64,000 nt of DNA from UBA10003 sp964365025 (GTDB lineage: Bacteria; Patescibacteriota; Patescibacteriia; Magasanikbacterales; UBA10003): NCBI GenBank assembly GCA_964365025.1, contig CAYIOJ010000002.1, forward strand, positions 21,419-85,418. The letters are read 5' to 3'. Positions 58,037 through 64,000 of the stretch are shown piece after piece. Position 1 is the first letter of the stretch. The number at the start of each line of letters is the position of its first letter. Position numbers and translations under genes: made by a program. The notes under the pieces are model-generated. The model was not told the origin of the DNA. It made no database searches and worked only from the letters and a program-made list of their open reading frames with translations.

Positions 58037-59767
58037 ATGGGTATTCGCAATTTCCGCGTAACCAATACAATGTCGCGCCAGCGCATCAGATGGGGGACGA
58101 TCGGCGTGGCTGTGTTATTAATTTTTACCGCTCTGTTTTCCTTTCCGCAGGCGTATGATAAAGTGTCGGACGGATTGAAAAGCAAAAGTGGCATTGATTT
58201 GGGGCACTTTCCATGGCAGACGCCGTTTCGGCTGGGGTTGGATTTGCTTGGCGGCACGCATTTGGTATATGAGGCCGATGTGGCCAAAATGTCTTCTGGC
58301 GGAAAAGCCGACGCGGTGGAAGGAGTGCGCGATGTGATTGAGCGGCGCGTCAACGCTCTTGGCGTGTCCGAACCGGTGGTGCAGACCGATCGCGCGGGAG
58401 AATCTTGGCGCGTAATCGTGGAGTTGGCCGGCATTAAAGACGTGAATCAGGCCATTAAAATGATTGGCGAGACGCCTATTTTGGAATTTAAAGAAGAAGC
58501 GGGATTTATTGGATTAACTGACGAGCAAAAAAAAGGAATGGAAACATTTAATAAAGCCGCGGAGAAAAAGGCCAATGATGTTTTAAAACAAGCTTTGAAA
58601 TCAAAAACTGACTTTGTCGCGTTGGCCAAAAAATATTCTGAAGACCCGGGCTCGGCCGCTAACGGCGGGGCCTTGGGTTGGTTTGGCGAAGGCATGATGG
58701 TGAAATCGTTTGAAAACGCGGTCAAAACACTGTCGGTAAATCAGTTGACTACAAAATTAGTTCAATCGCCATTCGGTTATCACATCATTAAAAAGACCGG
58801 TGAGAGGGAAGTGGAAAAAGACGGTGAGAAAGTAAAAGAATACGAAGCCAGTCACATTTTATTGAAAACTAAAAGCGAGGCGGATTACGCTCCTGCCGAT
58901 CAGTGGAAATTGACCGGTTTGTCCGGCCAGCAATTGAAAAAATCTTCAGTGCAGTTTGATCCAAATTCCGGCATGCCCACAGTAGCTTTGGAATTCAATG
59001 CCGAGGGCAAGGATTTGTTTGCCGCCATTACCGAGCGCAATGTCAATAAACAGGTGGCCATATTTTTGGACGGGGATCTAATTTCCAGTCCGGTCGTGAG
59101 AGAAGCGATTCGTGATGGGCAAGCCGTTATTTCCGGCGATTTCAGCATTGCCGAGGCTAAACAATTATCCCAACGTCTGAACGCCGGCGCTTTGCCTGTG
59201 CCTGTCACTTTGATCGGCCAGCAGACAGTCGGAGCGAGCCTGGGAGCCGATTCATTAGACAAAAGTTTGTTTGCCGGCTTGATTGGATTTGTTGCTGTGG
59301 CTGTGTTTATGATTTTGTTTTATCGTTTGCCCGGAGTGCTCGCGGTTTTGGCTTTGATTCTCTATACATTTATAACTCTCACGATTTTCAAGATGATCCC
59401 GGTAACTTTGACTTTGGCTGGTATTGCCGGTTTTATTCTTTCTATTGGCATGGCTGTGGACGCGAATGTTTTAATTTTTGAACGCACTAAAGAAGAATTG
59501 CGCCGCGGACTCACCATCACGCAGGCGCTGAACGAGGGCTTCGCGCGCGCCTGGCTGTCAATACGTGATTCCAACGCCTCCAGTTTGATTACTTGTTTGA
59601 TTCTGATGTGGTTTGGCACGAGCGTGGTTAAAGGTTTCGCCATTACTTTGGCCATTGGTATTTTGGTAAGCATGTTTTCGGCCATTACGGTTACTCGCGT
59701 TTTGCTACATTTTGTCGGGCCGTGGATAAAAAATGCCAAATGGTTTTTGGGAGGGGTAAAAAAATAA
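58037..59767 (+). CDS. secD: SecD with inserted parvulin-like (PPIC) domain
   Basis: 576 residues. SecD features: N-terminal TM (about 17-36), FRLGLDLLGGTHLVYEAD, the P1 domain, then GALPVPVTLIGQQTVGASLG, and five TM helices with SIGMAVDANVLIFERTKEELRRG. Between about residues 175 and 283 lies a parvulin-like insert: FVALAKKYSEDPGSAANGG...GWFGEG...FGYHIIKK comes first, and the strand ASHILLKT, which normally begins a parvulin, comes after it. This suggests a circularly permuted prolyl isomerase. Couples translocation to the proton gradient with SecF. Confidence 0.94.
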   Translation: MGIRNFRVTNTMSRQRIRWGTIGVAVLLIFTALFSFPQAYDKVSDGLKSKSGIDLGHFPWQTPFRLGLDLLGGTHLVYEADVAKMSSGGKADAVEGVRDVIERRVNALGVSEPVVQTDRAGESWRVIVELAGIKDVNQAIKMIGETPILEFKEEAGFIGLTDEQKKGMETFNKAAEKKANDVLKQALKSKTDFVALAKKYSEDPGSAANGGALGWFGEGMMVKSFENAVKTLSVNQLTTKLVQSPFGYHIIKKTGEREVEKDGEKVKEYEASHILLKTKSEADYAPADQWKLTGLSGQQLKKSSVQFDPNSGMPTVALEFNAEGKDLFAAITERNVNKQVAIFLDGDLISSPVVREAIRDGQAVISGDFSIAEAKQLSQRLNAGALPVPVTLIGQQTVGASLGADSLDKSLFAGLIGFVAVAVFMILFYRLPGVLAVLALILYTFITLTIFKMIPVTLTLAGIAGFILSIGMAVDANVLIFERTKEELRRGLTITQALNEGFARAWLSIRDSNASSLITCLILMWFGTSVVKGFAITLAIGILVSMFSAITVTRVLLHFVGPWIKNAKWFLGGVKK

Positions 59768-59795
59768 TTGACGCCAAGCGTCACCTTGAATAATT

Positions 59796-60698
59796 ATGAC
59801 CAATTTCAATCTTGTTAAAAATCAAAAATATTTTCTAGTTTTTTCCGGCGTTTTGATTGTGGCCGGTTTGCTCGCGATTTTGATTTGGGGGCTGAAGCCT
59901 GGTTTGGATTTTACCGGCGGCTCGCTTTTGGAAGTGGCTTTTCAGGACGCCCGTCCGGACAATCAAGAGGTTGAACAAAAAATTAGTTCACTCGCGGAAA
60001 AGCCGGTTTTGATTCCGGCCGGGGAAAAAGATTTGATTATTAAAATGAAAGCGGTTGATGAGGCCAAACATCAGCAGATTTTGTCAGCCTTGAAAGAGCT
60101 GGGCGGTGGAGGGGATAAGGTGATGGAGAAAAGATTTGAAATGATTGGTCCCACTGTCAGCGCGGAGTTGAAAACAAAATCATTTTTAGCCATTGTTTTT
60201 GTGCTGCTGGCTATTATTCTCTACATCGCTTTTGCTTTCCGCAAAGTTTCACGTCCGGTCAGTTCTTGGAAATACGGCGTTTGCGCGGTCTTGGCCCTGT
60301 TTCACGATGTGATTATTCCGACCGGCGTCTTTGCCGTTTTAGGGCGCTTTCTCGGCGTGGAGGTTGACACCTTGTTTGTTACCGCGCTTTTAACTGTACT
60401 CGGCTTCTCGGTTCATGATACAATAGTGGTGTATGATCGCATTCGTGAAAATCTGCTGAAATTTCCGCGCGAGACTTTTGATGAAGTGGTTAACCGCAGT
60501 GTTAATCAAACCGCGGTGCGTTCGGTAAACACTTCCCTAACTGTGCTTCTGGTGCTACTCGCCACTTTCTTTTTTGGCGGTGAATCAGTCAAGTATTTTG
60601 TGCTGACTTTGATTATCGGCGTGGTCTTTGGAACTTACTCATCAATTTTTATCGCGAGCCCACTGCTTGTGATTTGGAATCGAGCGGCGAAAAAATAA
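59796..60698 (+). CDS. secF: SecF translocon subunit
   Basis: 300 residues. GLKPGLDFTGGSLLEVAF (the D-F-T-G-G motif), periplasmic P4-like region, then six helices with FSVHDTIVVYDRIRENLLKF and SVNTSLTVLLVLLATFFFGG. Forms a complex with SecD, whose gene ends 28 bases upstream. Confidence 0.97.
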   Translation: MTNFNLVKNQKYFLVFSGVLIVAGLLAILIWGLKPGLDFTGGSLLEVAFQDARPDNQEVEQKISSLAEKPVLIPAGEKDLIIKMKAVDEAKHQQILSALKELGGGGDKVMEKRFEMIGPTVSAELKTKSFLAIVFVLLAIILYIAFAFRKVSRPVSSWKYGVCAVLALFHDVIIPTGVFAVLGRFLGVEVDTLFVTALLTVLGFSVHDTIVVYDRIRENLLKFPRETFDEVVNRSVNQTAVRSVNTSLTVLLVLLATFFFGGESVKYFVLTLIIGVVFGTYSSIFIASPLLVIWNRAAKK

Positions 60699-60737
60699 TT
60701 TTAACGCCCGATGATTTCTATGCGAGGAGAATCATTA

Positions 60738-61109
60738 ATGGGTTACACCTACGATGAGGTAGAGGCGTACCGCCATGGCGCTTCTCTTTTGATTTGTTTC
60801 GCGGTCATTTTAATGTTTTTTGGCGGTTATTTTTCAGCGCAATTGGAATGGAAATGGCTGCAAATTTCCGCCTTGCTCGCGGCCTGGCAAACATTTCAGT
60901 ATTTGGGCTCCATGGAAGTAAAAATGGATTTTTACACGATGATTATCAGAGTTATTGCGTCGCTTTTGGTCGGTCTGGTTTTCTGGTTGATTTTTTTATG
61001 GGGTTTTTATGTCGGACCCAAGCACGCTTGGTGGGCCTTTTTGCCATTGGTTTTGGTTTATTTTATTTCGGCTAAATACATTCACAAGCCTTACAAACGC
61101 GGTCATTGA
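60738..61109 (+). CDS. Small integral membrane protein, hypothetical
   Basis: 123 residues with about four transmembrane helices and a basic C-terminus (KYIHKPYKRGH). ATG at 60738 is preferred because AGGAG (60725-60729) lies 8 bases upstream; an in-frame ATG at 60711 lacks one. One base separates its stop from the next gene, which suggests coupling. No family recognised. Confidence 0.65.
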   Translation: MGYTYDEVEAYRHGASLLICFAVILMFFGGYFSAQLEWKWLQISALLAAWQTFQYLGSMEVKMDFYTMIIRVIASLLVGLVFWLIFLWGFYVGPKHAWWAFLPLVLVYFISAKYIHKPYKRGH

Positions 61110-61110
61110 T

Positions 61111-62511
61111 ATGATTTCTATTGATTTCAGCTATTTTGATTGGTTTCTCAATTTTATTACCGTGGCCCCGCCGACCGAAGTGTATATCTACCTTTTCACT
61201 CACGGCGGTTGGCTAATTTTATTTTTTGTCGTCTTTAAATCTTTTTGGCAGTTTTATCATCTTTCCCGCACCGGCGCGTATCTCGGAAAACTGCCGTGGG
61301 TGCTTCTGGCAGTGGACATTCCCAAAGGCAATGAACAGACGCCAAAAGCGGTGGAGCAGATATTCGCGCACTTGGCCGGCGCTCACAAAACACCTGATTT
61401 GGAGGAACAGTTTTTATACGGCTTTATGCCGGCTTGGTTTTCGTTTGAAATCGTGAGCATTGAGGGCTATATTCAATTTATTATCCGTACTATTAAAAAA
61501 TATCGCGATTTGGTGGAAGCCTCCATTTACGCGCAATACCCGGAAGCGGAAATCACTGAAATTGAAGATTATACCAATGATTTTCCGTCGCATTTTCCCA
61601 ATAAAGAATACCAACTGTTCGGCACTGAATATATTCTTACCAATAAAGAGCAGAGTTATCCCATCCGCACTTACAAAGATTTTGAGCACACGGCCGCGGA
61701 AGATATTTTTAAAGACCCTATTGCCGCGCTTTTGGAAACATTCAGCCGTGTGGGCAAGGGCGAATTTACCGGTTTGCAGATTTTAGTGAAACCAATCAGC
61801 AACAGATGGAATAATTGGAAAGAGCACGGCGAGGCGGTGGTAAAAAAAATGATTGGAGCCAAGGTAAAAATTAAAGATTCTATTATTAGCAAACTTGGCA
61901 GCTTGCCCGGACAAGTTTTGGATACAACAGTTGAAGCAGTGGCCGGATACGCGGTGGGAGCGGAAGAAGCAATGAATAAAAAAGAAGAAGCGCCCTCTTT
62001 GATGTTGCACTTGCCGCCCGGATTTAAAGTTAACGTGGAAAAAGTGGAAACAAAAATCAGCAAGATTTGTTTTGCCACGAAAATCCGCTGGATTTATATG
62101 GCGAAGAAAGACATCTATAATCGCGCCAAAACCAGCTATGGCGTGACCGGCGCTTTTAAACAATATAATGTAGAAGATATGAACGGCCTTAAACCTGAAT
62201 TTGCCTCAATTGGCACGCATGTGCATTATTTTATGATAAAGACGCGTCAAAATTGGCGCCGCACTCGCCTGATTAACGCTTATAAAGCGCGGAGCCGCTG
62301 GAAGGGCGCCATGGAATATCTTTTAAACATTGAAGAGCTGGCTTCGTTGTGGCACTTCCCGATGCTTACGGTCAAGGCGCCGATGGTCGCCGGCACTCAA
62401 GCCAAACGCGGCCAGCCGCCGGCTACATTGCCGGTGGAGAGAGAAGGTGGCTTGTTAAGGCCGGTGGAGAAAAAGGCTAAAGGCGCTCCGCCGCCGAATT
62501 TGCCGGTATAA
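61111..62511 (+). CDS. CPR-conserved membrane protein of the secretion/conjugation-like module
   Basis: 466 residues. One N-terminal transmembrane helix (about 30-50), a soluble middle of alpha-beta character (KPISNRWNNWKEHGEAVVKKMIGAKVKI and the YGVTGAFKQYNVEDMNGLKP segment) and a Pro-rich tail. The pairing with a VirD4-like ATPase downstream is typical of CPR genomes. Function unknown; probably part of a DNA or protein transfer apparatus at the inner membrane. Confidence 0.7.
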   Translation: MISIDFSYFDWFLNFITVAPPTEVYIYLFTHGGWLILFFVVFKSFWQFYHLSRTGAYLGKLPWVLLAVDIPKGNEQTPKAVEQIFAHLAGAHKTPDLEEQFLYGFMPAWFSFEIVSIEGYIQFIIRTIKKYRDLVEASIYAQYPEAEITEIEDYTNDFPSHFPNKEYQLFGTEYILTNKEQSYPIRTYKDFEHTAAEDIFKDPIAALLETFSRVGKGEFTGLQILVKPISNRWNNWKEHGEAVVKKMIGAKVKIKDSIISKLGSLPGQVLDTTVEAVAGYAVGAEEAMNKKEEAPSLMLHLPPGFKVNVEKVETKISKICFATKIRWIYMAKKDIYNRAKTSYGVTGAFKQYNVEDMNGLKPEFASIGTHVHYFMIKTRQNWRRTRLINAYKARSRWKGAMEYLLNIEELASLWHFPMLTVKAPMVAGTQAKRGQPPATLPVEREGGLLRPVEKKAKGAPPPNLPV

Positions 62512-62517
62512 GTATAT

Positions 62518-62597
62518 TGTCATTGCGAGGAGGCGAAGCCGACGAAGCAATCTCATATCTAGAATTGCGAGATTGCTTCGCTACGCTCGCAATGACA
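62518..62597. repeat. Large dispersed palindrome before the VirD4-like gene
   Basis: TTGTCATTGCGAGGAGGCGA then GAAGCAATCTCATATCTAGA and ATTGCGAGATTGCTTCGCTA, ending CTCGCAATGACAG. Both halves of a full inverted element, entirely intergenic. Confidence 0.92.
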
Positions 62598-62609
62598 GTG
62601 GTAAACATT

Positions 62610-64000
62610 ATGAAAGAAGAACCTAAAGCACAACCTAAACCATTATCAGAAATTACTTTTTTTGCCGAAACCAGCTTCCGCGGCCAGGGTCGGCGTTTTG
62701 GCATTAAGACAGATGACCGCCGCCGGCATATGTATATAATAGGAAAGACCGGCATGGGCAAAACCAACATGATGGAGCAGATGGTGCTCTCCGATATTTA
62801 TAATGGCCATGGCGTAGGGCTGGTGGATCCTCACGGTGACTTTGCCGAAAAGATTTTAAATTATGTTCCGGCCAATCGTCTGAACGATATTATTTATTTC
62901 AATCCGGCTGATATTGATTTTCCAATTGGTTTTAATGTTTTGGAAACCATTGACCCGCGCCATAAGCATTTGGTGGCTTCCGGCCTAATGGGCGTGTTTA
63001 AAAAAATCTGGCCTGATGTTTGGAGTCCGCGCATGGAATACATTTTAAATAATTGTCTTTTGGCTTTGCTTGATTATCCCAACAGCACTTTGCTTGGCAT
63101 CAACCGATTGCTCGTGGACAAAGAATATCGCAAACGGGTAATAGCTCAAATTCAAAATCCGGTTGTTAAAACATTTTGGGTGGATGAATACGCGCGTTAT
63201 TCCGAACGATTCGCCACCGAAGCCATCGCGCCAATTCAAAACAAGGTCGGCCAGTTTTTATCTTCTTCAATTATTAGAAATATCGTGGCGCAGGTAAAAT
63301 CCACCATCAATATCCGCGACATCATGGACAATAAAAAAATTCTGATTATGAATCTTTCCAAGGGGCGGCTGGGAGAGGACTCCTCGCGTTTGTTGGGCGG
63401 CATGCTCATCACCAAAATTCAGCTCGCGGCCATGGAGCGGGTGGACATTCCCGAAGAAGAACGCAACGATTTTTATTTGTATGTTGATGAGTTTCAAAAT
63501 TTCGCCACGGAATCTTTTGCCAATATATTGTCGGAAGCGCGCAAGTATCATCTGGATTTGATTCTGGCTCATCAGTACATTGAACAGCTGGACGAGAAAG
63601 TAGCGCCGGCGGTTTTCGGCAATGTTGGCACCATCGTCTGTTTTCGCGTGGGCGCTGAAGACGCGGAATTTTTGGCCAAAGAATTCGCGCCGGATTTTAC
63701 CGAAGAGGATTTGGTGAATTTGGGAAAATATAACGCCTACATGAAACTGATGATTGACGGTGTGGCCTCGACTCCTTTTAGTGCTCAAACATTTTTACCG
63801 GCTTTTACGGTCACGGGAAATTTAGACAAGGTGATTCGCGTTTCTCGCGAACGCTATGGCAAGCCGCGAGAAGCGATTGAAGATAAAATAATGCGTTGGA
63901 GCGGAATGGAAGGAGGGGAAGAAGAAAGCGTGAGTGGCGGAGTTGTAATTTCCGCGCCGTCAGTCGCGCCGCGATCAGGCGCTGGTACTGTTATTGCTAC
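62610..64000 (+). CDS. VirD4/TraG-like ATPase, incomplete at the right edge
   Basis: At least 463 residues; the window ends inside the gene. Walker A YIIGKTGMGKTNMMEQM, hydrophobic HerA/VirD4 segments VGLVDPHGDFAEKILNYVP and NDIIYFNPADIDFPIGFN, Walker B FYLYVDEFQNFATESFANIL with arginine-rich SEARKYHLDLILAHQY. No N-terminal membrane helices are visible. Members pump DNA or couple substrates to secretion channels. The gene upstream is its usual partner. Confidence 0.88.
   Translation, partial: MKEEPKAQPKPLSEITFFAETSFRGQGRRFGIKTDDRRRHMYIIGKTGMGKTNMMEQMVLSDIYNGHGVGLVDPHGDFAEKILNYVPANRLNDIIYFNPADIDFPIGFNVLETIDPRHKHLVASGLMGVFKKIWPDVWSPRMEYILNNCLLALLDYPNSTLLGINRLLVDKEYRKRVIAQIQNPVVKTFWVDEYARYSERFATEAIAPIQNKVGQFLSSSIIRNIVAQVKSTINIRDIMDNKKILIMNLSKGRLGEDSSRLLGGMLITKIQLAAMERVDIPEEERNDFYLYVDEFQNFATESFANILSEARKYHLDLILAHQYIEQLDEKVAPAVFGNVGTIVCFRVGAEDAEFLAKEFAPDFTEEDLVNLGKYNAYMKLMIDGVASTPFSAQTFLPAFTVTGNLDKVIRVSRERYGKPREAIEDKIMRWSGMEGGEEESVSGGVVISAPSVAPRSGAGTVIA

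Noticed and set aside
1..64000. CRISPR array
   Set aside because: No regularly spaced identical direct repeats were seen; repeats here are palindromic and dispersed.

Overview
The window looks like a chromosome segment from a Candidate Phyla Radiation (Patescibacteria, probably Parcubacteria-like) bacterium. The evidence is an archaeal-type UMP kinase, a DUF4012 protein, short or divergent forms of conserved genes (a 139-residue TsaB-like protein, a 234-residue YidC), DUF4143 ATPases, LemA/TPM genes and a VirD4-like ATPase beside a CPR-type membrane protein. Genes are moderately AT-rich and tightly packed, and TGA works as a normal stop. No species is claimed.

Layout. 1-3.3 kb: xseB, small hypotheticals, UMP kinase, then promoter, L10-leader RNA, rplJ and rplL. 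3.3-12.2 kb: a phosphatase-like/propeller membrane protein, a winged-helix regulator, tsaB-like, GT2 glycosyltransferase, DUF4012, mreB, an unidentified structured RNA with its own promoter and terminator on the minus strand, and a GT4 glycosyltransferase. 12.2-22.3 kb: DUF4143 ATPase, DNA polymerase III delta prime, an Asp-box lipoprotein, frr, glycyl-tRNA synthetase, lemA-TPM, M16 peptidase, tpiA and a TPR protein. 22.3-26.3 kb: five tRNAs, rpmG, ABC-F, and divergent cold-shock genes (csp and a DEAD-box helicase). 26.3-33.5 kb: a two-gene island of unknown function with strong Shine-Dalgarno sites, a PRC/MgtE/CBS protein next to an NRAMP-family transporter, HAD phosphatase, APC permease, and a decayed restriction gene with an intact methyltransferase. 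33.5-43.4 kb: gpsA, yidC, SPFH, a FolD-TsaE fusion, a second DUF4143 ATPase, glyA, NUDIX, elp3. 43.4-47.2 kb: a Trm9-like methyltransferase, murC, murB, hpf. 47.2-58 kb: a polyamine locus (pyruvoyl arginine decarboxylase, metK, agmatinase, ATP-grasp ligase, GNAT-fold transferase, secA, homospermidine synthase, SMR transporter, ornithine decarboxylase). 58-64 kb: secD with an apparently permuted parvulin insert, secF, and the start of a secretion/conjugation-type module.

Three themes stand out. First, dispersed palindromic repeats are scattered between genes and also sit in frame inside holB, folD-tsaE, elp3 and murC; one of them forms the joint of the FolD-TsaE fusion. Two further small palindrome families keep their base pairing while changing sequence. 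Second, arginine and ornithine routes to putrescine converge on homospermidine synthase, interleaved with an ATP-grasp ligase and an acyltransferase-like gene of unknown product; this is the best candidate for an undescribed pathway. Third, expression signals fall into two groups: several genes have near-consensus promoters with the -10 box only 6-9 bases before ATG (apparently leaderless mRNAs), whereas a few accessory genes carry strong Shine-Dalgarno sequences.
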